Source: Chara braunii (Eukaryota; Streptophyta; Charophyceae; Charales; Characeae). From it: 28,915 bases of DNA. This document shows positions 17,315 through 28,664 of this stretch, piece by piece; position 1 is the stretch's first letter, and each line of letters starts with the position of its first letter. The stretch is taken from positions 1,368,629 through 1,397,543 of the forward strand of contig BFEA01000261.1 in assembly GCA_003427395.1 (NCBI GenBank), written 5' to 3'. A program made the translations under genes and the position numbers. The notes under the pieces are model-generated. The model made no database searches and had not been told where the DNA came from. It saw only the letters and a program-made list of their open reading frames with translations.

Positions 17315-20129
17315 TGTGACGTACCAGCTTCCGGGCCTGCGCCATCTTTCGGACCCCTTCCCTCCCCTTGTCTCTTTTGAATCAAGATGTGTCTTGTTTG
17401 GCCTCAGAAAACCCCTCTCTGTTTTTACGATTAAAGGTGCCTCGCCGAAACCTGTATTTTTGACAACACTAATGATTCTTGAAATTCCGTTTTTTTTTGT
17501 AATTTGGAAATGCATGGGAATTACGTGAGCCATAGTGAGCACACTCGAAATTTGGCTCGACAGTTAGGAATTCCATAATTAACGGAGCTCAACGCGTCCT
17601 TTCTCGCATGAATGTTCTCGGCCACGACATGGAAAACTCAGAGAATTTTATAGGAATACGAATAGACGTAGGACTGTCTTGTCTTTTCCCGCACCTACTT
17701 TGAGCGCGGATATGGTAATTTCAATATTCGAATTAGCATAGGGCTTGGACTGCAACTGTGTCGGTGCCCATTTTTTGTTTGTTATGCGCCATGCATACGA
17801 GCTCCCTCCTCCTTCCTTCTCGCGTGCCTCTCGACGCCCTCCTTCGCGCGCCCATGCTCTCTCTCTCTGTCTCCCCGTTTAACTGTTTTTTTCTCTCCTT
17901 CCCCGTACGCGCCATTTTTCTCTTTCTTGATCATCTGAATCTTGGACCCGTTTCGCGTTATCCTTCGCACCCTTCTTCCTCCTGCTCTAAATCCTGCACC
18001 CGAAAACCCGGTCGATCCTCTCTTCACCTCATCTAGCCAAGGAGAAGCGCCGTGTAAGAGGAAATCCCTACTACGCGACGATTCTGATTGGCTGAGATCG
18101 GACTGTGAGAGATCAACATGGCTTTCGATGGGCGATTACCCTCAAGCCCTCCCTCGCCCTCCTTTGCCCTATTTTTCATCTTTCCCGGCATCTATCTCCC
18201 TTCTCGCAACAATAAATTCCGCAAGCGCGTCCGCAAATCTCTCTCTCAACTCGTTAGCCATCTTTTGGGAAGCAGTGGCTAGATGGTGTGTGGTGCGAAT
18301 CGAAAAGTTCCGATGGGATGACTGTAGACTGACTGGCTGTGCGCCTGATCACCACGACGGACTGTGGGATCGGGGTAAGCCTATGCGGAAACTAAGTCGG
18401 CGAGGTGACGATCGCGATGGTAGAAGGTGGCACGCGACGACCGGGATCGTCGGTGCATGTATGAGGATAGTGACCAGAGTTGGATGGATGAATGGCCCGG
18501 GGCCATGATGGAACTCTACGGCTGATGCGCCTCCTTGTCTCGAATCTATTCTTTGGTGTGAGTGCAACTCTACGACAGTTAAGCCGGAAATTCTTTTCAT
18601 CTTCGGATTTTTGTATGATTGTCATCTATTGCATACATTTCGCACTTCTTCTCCCCACCTACCTTATGATATGAATGACTATGTATGCATGTCATGAAAT
18701 GGTTGCCTGATGGGCCGACGTTCTGATTAGCCATGGGATGACGGGGCAGGGGTGCAGAGCACACGGAGAACTGAATGATGCATGGCTATCATTTTCGAGC
18801 CTTCCGTGATGAGTAACCACGAATGTAGATTGTCGTTGATGGACTGGTCTTTGATTAGGCCGAAGAGTTGTTGCGAATGGAATGCATGAAAATGGTTGAG
18901 TTATTGGCAAGAGCAATGATGTTGGGATTTTGTTTGAGAATGCAAGAGTGTTTAGATCTGTGGATGATGTGATTGCGGAAGAATCTTCAAATCCGGAATA
19001 CACTACGCATGCCATCTGCGGCTTGCCCTCGATGCGTAAAACCCGAAAGGCGATCTATCTTCTCAGAAAGAAGGAAGGCGCCACGTGCGACCTGCATGCG
19101 TGGATCACTGACTGTACCCCACCTGATGTGAGTACTGAAAATTTCTTGACGAGACCCTCATATCATTACGAATGCTCTCTCTCTCTTTCTCTCTCTGAAC
19201 TACCTTTGAGGAAATAGAGGAGTGCTCTCACTTTGCTTCGCATGTCTAAAGCGAATAAAGGCGACGACCAGAAAAACCTGATCGATAGGTTGTGCCTTTT
19301 CGATCATCACGATTATCAGATTAACGATGAATGATTGGAACTGACTCTTGCGATTAATTGGATTGCCATGTGGACTGACGGCCTCAACCCGACTGGGCGT
19401 CGACCTCCCGTATCCCCGCCACGTCCCTTCCCGTACAACGAGAAAATGACATGTGTATGCGAGTGGGACGTACGACAAACCATCGCCAAGATCGGCGACC
19501 GATACTATTTCCCTCCCGAAACTCGGTGCTTCGGGTTTGTTGGTGCTGGCTTTGTCAATATCGATGCACATTTTTCGCCTTATTCGCTGCTATTACCATT
19601 TAATGAATTGATCGTCATTTCGTGGATGGAAGTGGCGCCCCATTGGCCTAACACTTTGTGTAGCAATTGTTATCACTTCGAGCGTTACAAATCAAAAGGC
19701 TTCCACTACCGAGTATGGAGTGAGGACGAGCATAAGGAACGAGTTACGGGGCTGAGACCCTCCACGTCAGATTCTGAGTTATGCAATGAGCGGCGTCGGG
19801 ACTTGATCCGAAAGCGAGACACCAAGTGTGTCCCCGCTCCCTTTTACGCGAAGCGGAGAGCAACGGCCCGATGGGAAGTTTAACGATACTTTTTGGTTTG
19901 AACTTCCCCGCGCCGAACGTCCCGCGCGCACCTTTTTCTCCCTCGAAACCCGCGCAGTGACGGAGCCTCCCTTCTTACTAAGTCGGATCGACACAGGGGA
20001 TTTCGGTTCTGTCCGTGTCCCCACACTCAATTTTACAAAAATCCTTGGCATACCCCATCTCGCTGTCTTTCTGGGGCCCCCTGCCACAAATTAAACGCTC
20101 CGAACGGAAGACAGCGCAGGGCGTGAGGT
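17315..20129 (+). repeat. Right LTR of the Ty3/gypsy element, about 2.8 kb
   Basis: A direct repeat of 6551-9378 in the same orientation, with scattered substitutions and small indels (for example an extra TTCCCTCCCC near 17358). It begins at TGTGACGT, and similarity stops at GCGTGAGGT(TG) around 20129. The candidate TATA core of the left copy reads AATAAA here, and the CT run is short. Confidence 0.88.
18900..19127 (+). CDS. Exon-like open block in the right LTR (unknown protein)
   Basis: The right-LTR counterpart of the 76-codon block at 8123-8350, also open throughout and followed directly by GTGAGTACTG. The differences from the left copy are silent third-position changes except Lys to Glu and Ile to Met (GCG-AAA to GCG-GAA, ATA to ATG). 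Downstream of GTGAGT the frame stays open but holds one Asp to Tyr change and runs into the CT repeat. Function unknown; see the left copy for the reasoning. Confidence 0.4.
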
Positions 20130-20366
20130 TGCGCGTCACAGAACTGTTGAACGGACCAAGTCACAAATGCGAGACTCGAAAAGGTAAACCGGCCTAAGGA
20201 TGTCCATCCCAACCTTAGGCCCATTCACGAAATTTAGAGGAGAACCTCATGCCGACTTGCGAAATTCATAGGAGAACCTTAGGTCCACTCGCAAAATTCA
20301 GAGGAGAACCTCAGGCCAATCACAAAATTCAGAGACATAGGAGAACTCGATGGAGAGGGGGGCGAC
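20130..20366 (+). other. Tail of a second retroelement or other flank, with polypurine tract
   Basis: Sequence between the right LTR and TGTTGAAAATG at 20367. It contains the 32-bp array (20211-20343) and a polypurine tract, GGAGAGGGGGG (20352-20362), four bases before a TG start. This is the arrangement normally seen at the 3' end of an LTR retrotransposon's internal region. Confidence 0.4.
20211..20343 (+). repeat. 32-bp tandem repeat, about four copies
   Basis: Units start at 20211, 20243, 20275 and 20307 with AACCTTAGG or AACCTCAGG-type beginnings and AAATTCAGAGGAG-type ends. The first three are exactly 32 bp. The fourth is longer because of an inserted ACATA. Confidence 0.9.
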
Positions 20367-20636
20367 TGTTGAAAATGTTGCTCAGCATGTGACCTTTTCA
20401 ATATGAGGTGTCCAAACCCTCAACTGATAAGTATGAACCCTTTTCTCCCGCCATGCATTTAGAAAGGGTGTGTGGCGAGGAGGAACTTGTCGAAAACCTA
20501 TTTTTCTAAAGTGGTGTGGTAAGACCCTTATTTTCCTCATTTCCTATTGTATCCATCAGCAGTTCATCAATAGATCATTCAACCACATACATTGGGTGTG
20601 CGTTACCATGATGAGTGGAGGCTCCAATTACGAAAA

Positions 20637-20664
20637 TGAAAAAAAAAAAGAAAAAAAAAAAAAA
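20637..20664 (+). repeat. Poly-A-rich tract
   Basis: A run of A interrupted by single G bases, about 28 bp. It could be a degenerate poly-A tail, but no retroposon body is recognised upstream. Confidence 0.7.
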
Positions 20665-22490
20665 ACGAAATGTTTCACAAGTAAATTGTTCCAACGTGGC
20701 TACACTGTGATTTTTCGGACTCGGTCTGCTGCATCGAAAATGTTATGCACACTCAAAAGAATTTTGCGCTTGCAGTAGAAATCGGCCTCGGGAAAAACAG
20801 GCTTGGAAGTTGCGCTTCACAAATACCTAAAGGCCATAACGACGCTCCTTTTCGTTGGAGGAGGGAAAAAATAGTCACTTCACGCTTCAAGGGACGAAAT
20901 CATCCTGGTTGGAATACACCTGGTCCCCTGAACCGCTAGATGCAGATCATAAAATGAGCATTTGCACATCCACCAGGTCGATTAGACCTAGCCAATTCGT
21001 ACTTTTACGAATGCGATGGGGGCTTTCATTTACTTTATTATTTTCTTTGGCGGTGGAGGGGTGAGGGAAAAACGGAAAGATAAAAAGAGGGTCACTAGGG
21101 TTGTGGTCCCACTAGCACGAGCATGACAGCATGCTCAATCCTAGTACGACACATGTGACTTGTGTGTGACTCATATCAAATATATATTATCAACAGGTCT
21201 GAAAAACAGGGGAGGGGGGAAACAAGGTTGTTTCAGTGTATGAAGCAACTTTCATAAACAATAAGCATCAAGTTTGAAAGTCACGATGCTTAGGGAATTA
21301 ACGGACCAATGAGCTTATCCTAAAAACTATCTTTCATGCGAGTATGATCAATGCTTTATCTGACTTGGTCAGGTACTTATGTTGACTATCACATATTGCT
21401 CATGTGAGTGGATTCTCATTTTCCATCGTCATTGGGAATCCTATATCTCGTTACGACTCCCTATGAAGCGCAAAATAAGATGCTATAATGTCGAACTATA
21501 ATGAATTTGGTTGAGTATTGTCGAGCACATCCACCTTAGTGTGCATAAGGTGAGGGTCTCCCTGGGTGCATCATGCACAAGTAAAAAATTAGGCAGATCA
21601 ATGGTGCTTTGCCGCTCTCATCGAACGCCTCAGCTATACCTCTCATAACCCCCTCATAACAAAGTAGGGTTCCGCGAGGTACAACTTACCTCCACCTATG
21701 GAATTGTTACCATCCTCAAGTGGGTCTATCCCCACTAAGCTTCTACTCCATATGTTGAGGTTTTACATATCAAGCCAAGGATAAATGAGTTGAAAGTGTT
21801 TTTTGCATGTTTTAGTATAGGGGGTATGCACAACTACAGTGTTTGACCATTATAAAAACCTTTTTATTTTATCTTTGTTTTATGTATAAGCCCTATTTTA
21901 TAATTAAAAAAAATCTCATATTGCTTTTTTGCATTGTGTATATATTGTGGGTCGAGCGGCTCGCATACATGAGAGCGGTGTTTCTGCATCACTGTAACTA
22001 CCAAACATGCAAAACCCTATAGTGGGATGTCAGGATGACGCATAATGTGGTACTCATGAGGATCAGACCCCTAGTTGTTCTTGGGGTTGCATATAACACT
22101 CACGTTTCTTATGAAGTGTATTGTGAGAGTCTTACTTATGTGGTATAAAATAATTGGAAAAATAATTATCCAATCTTCGCAAGACGGTTCTTGTAAGCAA
22201 ACTGAAGTAGCTAACAACGACCATGTATCTTCAGAATCAAAGTTATGTGAGGAATGAGCCCTCGCAGGACCCTTATCAGACATACACATGTTCGGGGTCG
22301 GGGCCCTCAACAAGCCCCGTGCCTGCCCTAAGTGAAGGCGGACCTTGATATTTACCAAAGGCAAAATTTTGATATTTTCCACATGTGGGTACTCGGGCAG
22401 TTGCAGCACGCTAGCTGGTTGAGTGGAAGCGTGAGCCTCCCTATGATGCGTCATATGGTTGGGCCCTGACCTTGGTAGTTGTGCCTGGGC

Positions 22491-22505
22491 ACACACACAC
22501 ACACA
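22491..22505 (+). repeat. Short (CA)n run
   Basis: About seven CA repeats inside otherwise non-repetitive sequence. Confidence 0.9.
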
Positions 22506-23373
22506 ATGCAGGGCAGATACAACACGAAGTGGCTATGGGCCTTCGAAAAAACAGCATTGTCGACGTACATGCCCCGGGTCCTGTGCAAATGCAGCGAACG
22601 ACCCACGTCTGGAAATACTGACCGTGCCCAACTGTAAAGGGCCCAGGCCCTCAACTGCACTGTTGGGCTTGGGTGCAGGTAGTGGGGCCCAACCAGAAGC
22701 TATTGGAAGCTTCTCAGTCAAGCCATACACAGCTAAATAGAGGTTGCCACTTCCATATAGGGAAAGAGGCAGCCAAGGTCTGACATTCTGGCCCACGCAG
22801 GCAATGCGGTCACGCTGCTGCGTTGCTGCGCCAGATGCTGCTTGTTGCGTGAGACATTGCTTGCTGCGCTAGTGGCCAGGGTGCATGCAAGCGCTTGAGA
22901 GGTGAGAGGGGCGCTCATGGGCAGCGGAGCGCACGCAGCCATAGTCGGGCTGCAGGGCGCTAGGGGGTAAAGGCGATCAATGGTCTTAAGGAAGGAGGCG
23001 AGTGTGAGTGGTCAGGGTCTGATGAGGGGAGACAAGATACGTACCTGTTGCATGAGGGAGGTCGGCTATGTTATTGACGTCATGTACATTTGGTCTTCAA
23101 AGTCAAAGTCAGCCTGTTGCGTGAATGCGGATGTTGTAGGATAGGCAAATAGTGTACGTTGGGCACTGGGCGCCAGACAAAGAGGAGCGATATTGGATAT
23201 TGTGTTGTTGTGGCTTGAGGGCTTGAATATTGGCTCATGAGTACATTGTATTGCTCTTATTTTGATGAAATCTCGGTGCATGTGTGCTCTTCATTTGTAC
23301 ACGACTACCTGAACATTTGTGTGATTTAGCAACTTGACTTTTGTATATCATCTCACTCATATTCCTTGCAATT

Positions 23374-23385
23374 TTGTATCGGAGC
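23374..23385 (+). other. Degraded primer-binding site candidate
   Basis: TTGTATCGGAGC matches TGGTATCAGAGC at 10 of 12 positions. It is followed by TGGTTCGAGATTG, a context common after primer sites. A rival candidate, TGGTATCGAAGC at 23617-23628, matches equally well. Either would mark the start of the second element's internal region. Confidence 0.35.
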
Positions 23386-24638
23386 TGGTTCGAGATTGCC
23401 ACTTACGTGGCACAGGCGACATTGTTACTTGGTGCGCTGACGATGCTTCTGTGCAGTGAGGATACTGTCTTGTTGAGCGGAACTCGGGTAAAGGGGTTCG
23501 CTGCTGGAATATTGTTGCGACAACGTGGGAGATGTGGTGACAACGGATGTATGTATGATGATGAGAGCATGCCGATGTGGCATTTTGGCTGAGGTGGCAC
23601 TACATTGTGTTGTGGGTGGTATCGAAGCTACGACCGGTCATCGAAATGTACGTCGGCTCAATTGGTAAGAAATTTGTGGTTGGGGGCAACTATCTCCAGG
23701 TACGTTGTTCTCTTACCTTATCTACCCTCTCAATTTTTTCTTACCGTGAGGAAGTGAGTCCAACCTTGAGTGCCCTTTCTTTTATGTGAGGATTTGTGAG
23801 CGCTCTGCCTTGAGAAACGACATTCTTCTCGGTGGCGCATCTGGCAGGAGAGAGCGGTGCCTCTTAGAGCCTTGGTCGAAGCATGGGTCACGGGCACCAT
23901 GCCAACCCTTTGGAGTGGTATATGCAGGTCATGGTGCTTTTCCCTTTGAGGCTCTTTGCTGCACTGATAGAAGGGGTGTGTTGACTGACCAGTCCTATGC
24001 AGATGCTATCAGACCGTCTATAAATATTTTTGGCGGGGGTCTGAACTGTTCACTAACTGTGATCGTCGTCTTGATTACGACGTTAAATAATTCATGAGGA
24101 CTGTGGTGGCTATCCTTAAACTACCTCGTGATCAACCAGATCAGTCAGACATAAGGCTCGTTGCATGCGAGGATAAATAACGGGCAGGTCTTATCATCAG
24201 CATACGCCTTGGGCACAGGGGTGGACCGCTAATGCACACCTTAAACTCTACCGCTTGATGATGCCTACTAGCACGTTGGATACAACGGAGAAAAAATTCA
24301 ATTGAGACTCAATTGGGAAGCACAACTATACCCATTATGCATACATCTGCTCACATAGTTTTTTTTATTTTATTAGTTCGTTGAGTGACTGCTAACACCT
24401 CATAGACAGTTTATACTAGGATTGTAATGTTATACCATAGTAAGTTATCTTTGAAGTTGCTCTAAGTGAACTAATCAAAGTAAATTTAGATTCTGTGTCC
24501 GGTCTATATCAATGATGTTGATACTGCTTGAATGGTAGCCTAGGTGACTTGTTGGATATAACTTTTATTTTTGTTTATTTTAGAACCGGTCAGACGCATG
24601 TTGCGGTAGGTTCTAGAGAGAACACTAGTCCCTAGCCA
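23386..24638 (+). other. Leader of the second retroelement, no gene recognised
   Basis: About 1.2 kb between the candidate primer site and gag. Short frames (for example 23341-23592 and 23786-24097) overlap and show no motif. A long gag leader would be consistent with the large LTRs. Confidence 0.35.
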
Positions 24639-26560
24639 ATGAGTGGATCAGAAGGTGCCAGTGGTGAGGGTACAACTGACGACCGAAGGCAGACTAGGCG
24701 TGATACGTATAGGATACATGTAGTGTTTCAAGTCCTGCTACCGGGAGAAGAAAGAAGGTTAAGGGTCGAAGCAAGGGTTTGTACTCTAGAGACTGCAAGA
24801 GAGGCACCAGCAACTGTAGAAATGACATTAGCAGCAGCAACAACTAGCGCAGTAGCAATGACCACCTCTGCAGCAACATCTGCAGCAACCTCGTTCGGTC
24901 AGTCGCTCGGCATGCTGCCCAACTCGACCAGTTCGCAGTCCATCTCCAACACGTCAGGATCCGGAACCAGTCATATCGTGGGCTCACAGTTCAACTCGCC
25001 ACCTCCACGCATAAGGGAACAGATAAAACTCCAGCAAGTTGATCCGCTTAAGATTAGAGAAGGAACTTAAAGAGGCTATTGAAAGAGAGAATGAGATTAA
25101 AAATAAAAATGTCAGACTCGAGGGAAGAGAGGCAGACAAAGTTGCGCTAGAGGGATTAAATGCCTCGACGCTTGACACCACCACCAAGATTCTCAAGGCG
25201 AGCATCCTGTCTATGCACGCATACATGACCAGCAAACTTGACGCTATCCAGGACACCCCAGACCAGATCTTGAACGTCATGCACATGTTAGGTTTCAGAC
25301 CAACATCTTTGCCATCGTTGCCATTCTCGGCAATGACAGACCCATATCTGCCTCAACCTGGTACCACACCAAGCGGTACTTCAGCAGCAGCAACACAGAC
25401 TGTTGCTTCTACTTCTTCTAGTCCACTAGCGGGAGCTACACCACAACCGACTCCTGTCCCACCAGCGGGACAACAACAAACTTGGTACCCCAAGACCCCA
25501 TTGAAACCACCCTTAACCTTCTTAGAGGATAAGAAGGATGAGGCTCTCGACACTGGGTTGAGAACGGTGTCAGTGTGGGTGAGGACGAAGAGGACGTTGG
25601 TAGAGGAGGATGCGATAACTGCCGCATCATATCTGGAGGGTTCGACAACTCGCTGGCGAAACGGATTAGTTCCCTGAAAGGGTTTTAGCAGGAACATGGA
25701 CCATTGGGCTAAGACCCATACCCTAGAGAGCTTTATGGATTTGGTGGACGTGCGATGACACAACCCACAACGGACAAAAATTGCCACTGATGAGTTGCTG
25801 AAGCTTGATGCTAAAAAGTACAAGTATGTGCGCGAACTCACCTCTACAGTAGAGCGTTTGATTGTCGTCCCTGGGTTACGCTATGATCCATAAGTCTTGT
25901 TGACCATGTTCTTGAGATGTCTTCCTACAGATATCAAGAACTGATTAGTCAGCGAGGCTCGACTATAGTATCACACCTTTGAGATCTTTAGCAAGAAGGC
26001 TCTAGATTTAGAGATCACGCTAGGAGGTGCTCAACAACTCCCTACGGGCCGAAGAAAGAAGAAGAGTCCACAAAAGTGGAAGAAGTACTGAAGCCGATTG
26101 ATTATGGTTGAGGCCGATGATACTCAAATCGAGATCGAGGACTTCTCAGACCTTGTGGACGGTTTAGAGTTAAACAGCGAGGATAGTGTTGAGGGTAGCA
26201 ACCTCGCTGCTTTGGTAAAGGTTAAGGCAAGTGGACACGGAAATGGCGGTCAACAGAGGAGTCAGGGGCAAACCCAAAACCCGAACAAGATAGATGCTTG
26301 GGTTAGAGCGGGTTTGGATCAAGATGTGTAGCGGGACCGTTATACGCAAGGGTAGCAACCTTGCTGCTTTGGCAAAGGTTAAGGCAGGTGTCAGCGGAAA
26401 GGGCGGTCAACAGAGGAATCAGGGGCAAACCCAAAACCCGAACAAGATAGTTGTTTGGGTTAGAGCGGGTTTGGATCAAGATGTGTGGCGGTACCATTAT
26501 ATGCGGGGTGCTTGCATTAACTACGACGAGTGTGACCATCAGTAGTTTAAATGCAATAAG
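24639..26560 (+). pseudogene. gag remnant of the second Ty3/gypsy element
   Basis: ATG 24639 opens a frame with a charged start (MSGSEGASGEGTTDDRRQTR), an Ala/Thr/Ser-rich middle and a frameshift near 25050. The next frame has a coiled-coil segment (LEKELKEAIERENEIKNK) and Pro/Ser/Thr-rich linkers. From about 25490 it enters the Gag core (PPLTFLEDKKDEALD, then AITAASYLEGSTTRWR). The core continues to about 26090 through several stops. Some are consistent with C-to-T or G-to-A change of a sense codon: TGA after DLVDVR and after DIKN where Trp is likely, TAA after LRYDP where Gln fits. A 157-bp tandem duplication follows. At about 26510 comes a damaged zinc knuckle, CINYDECDHQ-stop-FKC, in which the second Cys is Tyr and the Trp codon is TAG. 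Confidence 0.8.
26192..26505 (+). repeat. 157-bp tandem duplication within gag
   Basis: Copies 26192-26348 and 26349-26505 share GGTAGCAACC...GCTGCTTTGG through GGATCAAGATGTGT. Because 157 is not a multiple of three, the duplication shifts the frame. In copy one the TGG of the DVWR segment is TAG. The copies differ by several substitutions, so the duplication is not very recent. Confidence 0.92.
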
Positions 26561-26718
26561 GCAAAGGTTTCGAAGAAGATACCACCTAAGGGTGAGATTC
26601 CTTCTTCTCAGAGTGGGGCCTCTATGAGTTCCAACTCGGGAAACACATAGGGTCAGTAGAAGTTGTAGTTGCTTCTACTCGTGTTGAAGCGGATGATGTA
26701 CCCTCCACGTTTCAAGAA

Positions 26719-27356
26719 TTGGTGAAAGCTATGGACTCCCTAGTCACCCCGCAGACGCATCCTGACCCAACTGTACTCTGCTCGTTGGATGTGTCTGAGA
26801 CCTTAAAGGACCTACAAATTGAGTGGTCGACAAGGGACCCTTGTGAGTCATGGGTGGCATTAAGTCGAGGTCCTAGAGGGGAGCACTTTGTTGTGGAAGT
26901 TGGTCTAGGTGGTCGCAAGTGCAGTACCTTCGTAGACATCAGCTCCACGCAGAACTTTCTAAGTCGTGGTTGCGTTGAGAGATTGCGCCTACAAGACCGG
27001 GTGTAGCACCTGAGTAGACCGGTAGCATCTACTCTGTCCAACACAGAGCACATGTTGGTGGAGGGCTACGTCAAGGACGTGGTCTGCACTTTCTCCGATG
27101 CAGGAGGGGAACTTAATCACAAGATTTCGTTCCTGGTTAGCGACGACCTACCATTTGACATGTTGTTAGGCATGTACTACCTTGAGGTTGCCAAGCCTCA
27201 GTTTGATTGGGACAAGAAAGTGTTAAAGCATGAGTTGCCCAATAGGAGAACCGTTAGACTAACTAAGTATAAGGCTAGTAGGGTAATTGACTCATTATAT
27301 GGGTGCTTATGCGGTCAGCCTTCTATAATTATTATAAATAGAACCAAGAGGAAGGT
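26719..27356 (+). pseudogene. Aspartic protease domain of the second element
   Basis: One frame runs through a TAG at 27004. The region GGRKCSTFVDISSTQNFLS matches the family pattern VDSGATxNFIS, with the catalytic Asp kept but the Gly of the D-S/T-G motif replaced. The later VSDDLPFDMLLGMYYLEVAK segment is the second signature (DxLLGMDWL), with Asp-Trp changed to Tyr-Tyr. The enzyme would have processed the polyprotein. The changed active-site Gly and the stop make it inactive. Confidence 0.8.
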
Positions 27357-28359
27357 ATGTACATGTTTTTTGTCTCTGAGGAATGGGAGGTCGTTAAATC
27401 ATCCCCAGAGATAGAGAGTGTCGTTGCTAAGTACCCTGATTTGTTTGAGGAGCCCACAAATGTCGTAGACAGGGAGGTTGTTCATGCCATAGAGATCATC
27501 CCTGGGAGCAAGATACCCAAAGGGAGAATCTATAGGATGGCTCCGTCCGAGTTGGACGAGCTCCGGCGGCAATTTAAAGAGCTCACATGAAAAGGTTGGA
27601 CACGGCCTAGCACCTTCCCCTTCCGCTCACCAGTTTTGTTCATACCAAAGAAGGGGGGATCACTAAGGATGCGCATTGATTATAGGGGCCTCAATGCCAT
27701 CACCATTAAGAACGAAGAGCCCCTACCACGCATTGATGACCTCTTCGATAGGGTGCAGGGATATAAGTACTTTACCAAAGATAGACTTGAAATCCGACTT
27801 TCATCAGATTGCCATTAGACCGGAAGACCAGCACAAAACCTCATTTCAGACCAGGTACGGTCTGTACGAGTTTGTGATGCCCTTCTGTCTTTGCAATGCG
27901 CCTGTTACATTCCAGCACGCCATGAATAAGATTTTTCATGACTACTTGGATAAGTTTATCATCGCGTACCTCGACCACATCCTTATCTTTAATAGGACCG
28001 TCGAGGAGCATGCACAACATGTAGACGAAGTACTTTCTCTCCTTCGGCAACACGAGTATAAGATAAATTTAGAGAAATGCGAGTTTAGTCGCACTAAAAT
28101 CTTGTACTTAGGTCATGAAGTTTCCACGGAAGGACCTGAAGATGCAAAGGTGACCAGCATTCGAGAGTGGCCATGACCTTAGTCTGTGACCGATATCTGA
28201 TCATTCTTATGGATATGTGGTTATTATCCGAATTTTGTACAAAATTGTAGTCCCATTGCCTCTCCCGAAACTGATCTAACGTGCCTTGACACTCCATGGG
28301 AATGGATAGACACATATGAGGCTGCTTTCAAGAAACTAAAGCGTGCCCTTACACATCAC
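27357..28359 (+). pseudogene. Reverse transcriptase of the second element, truncated and inactivated
   Basis: The lead-in (VVAKYPDLFEEPTNVVDRE, HAIEIIPGSKIPKGRIYRM) is followed by TGA at 27588. Then come SPVLFIPKKGG and IDYRGLNAITIKN, and PLPRIDDLFDRVQGYKYFTK. A single-base insertion at about 27779 shifts the frame before IDLKSDFHQIAIRP, where the first catalytic Asp is kept. The YxDD box reads YLDHILIF, so the second Asp is His. LYLGHEVSTEGP and IREWP follow, with further stops (TGA, TAG, TGA) in the next 20 codons. The connection segment (ETDLTCLDTPWEW and AAFKKLKRALTHH) ends at about 28359, where homology stops abruptly. RNase H and integrase are missing, so the element is truncated by an insertion or deletion. 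Confidence 0.92.
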
Positions 28360-28590
28360 AACAGAAAAAATGTGGAAAAAATCCATCAAGTTTCCAACTC
28401 GGTGCCCGTGGTGGACCAGCGTTGGAACGACGATAAATGCCTTGCCCAACCGTTGGACCATCACCGTTGTGTGTTTCCAATAGTTTGATCAACACGTGGC
28501 CAACGTTGGTCCAACAACTGTTCAACGTTGATCCAACGTCTTTCCAACACGTCTGTGTTGAAATTAAAGTGCTGCCAGGTTGCCATGACA
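28360..28590. other. CCAAC/GTTGG-rich block after the truncation point
   Basis: Unrelated sequence begins where the second element breaks off. It holds many CCAAC and GTTGG words, including the palindrome CCAACGTTGG (about 28500) and TTCAACGTTGATCC, and a small dyad TTTCCAACAC...GTGTTGAAA. It may be the end of another repeat family. No gene is seen. Confidence 0.4.
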
Positions 28591-28592
28591 GA

Positions 28593-28663
28593 AGTTGACT
28601 ACTGCGGGCCAATTTAGGCACAATCACATTGAATCCACCTGATTTGGCCCACGGTAGTCAACT
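28593..28663. repeat. Hairpin with 26-bp arms next to the N
   Basis: The left arm 28593-28618 (AGTTGACTAC...GGGCCAA) pairs with 28638-28663 with about four mismatches and a 19-bp loop. The single undetermined base of the window (28664) lies directly after the right arm. This could be a small fold-back element or a hard-to-read palindrome. Confidence 0.75.
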
Positions 28664-28664
28664 N

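Larger units (their letters stand above)
6551..20129 (+). mobile_element. Ty3/gypsy LTR retrotransposon (degenerate), about 13.6 kb
   Basis: Two direct repeats of about 2.8 kb (6551-9378 and 17315-20129) bracket an internal region of about 7.9 kb. That region holds an initiator-Met primer-binding site, gag with a zinc knuckle, aspartic protease, RT, RNase H and integrase in Ty3/gypsy order, and extra open frames after integrase. The internal coding is interrupted by many stops and frameshifts, so the element cannot act on its own. The LTRs differ by several percent, so it is not a recent insertion. I find no clear 4-6 bp target-site duplication (AAGAAC before the left LTR, TGCGCG after the right one), and no good polypurine tract lies directly before the right LTR. 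Recombination between different copies, or decay, could explain both. Confidence 0.9.
20367..23370 (+). repeat. Possible long LTR of the second retroelement
   Basis: It starts with TGTTG right after a polypurine tract and could end at CCTTGCA (23370), four bases before a degraded initiator-Met primer site TTGTATCGGAGC (10 of 12 match). TG...CA ends and both neighbouring signals fit an LTR of about 3.0 kb, similar in size to those of the first element. There is no second copy in the window, so this rests on end signals only. The stretch is AT-richer than the sequence before 20 kb and has no gene I recognise. Its AT-rich part includes TATAAAA at about 21851. Confidence 0.3.

Noticed and set aside
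17758-18508. Open frames at the start of the right LTR (188-codon frame from 17942)
   Set aside because: The left LTR has a frame break in the matching region, and the differences between copies are mostly amino-acid changing. No selection is evident.
23617-23628. TGGTATCGAAGC as the primer-binding site of the second element
   Set aside because: It matches 10 of 12 bases, as does the site at 23374. The latter is preferred because a CCTTGCA end lies four bases before it. Not excluded.
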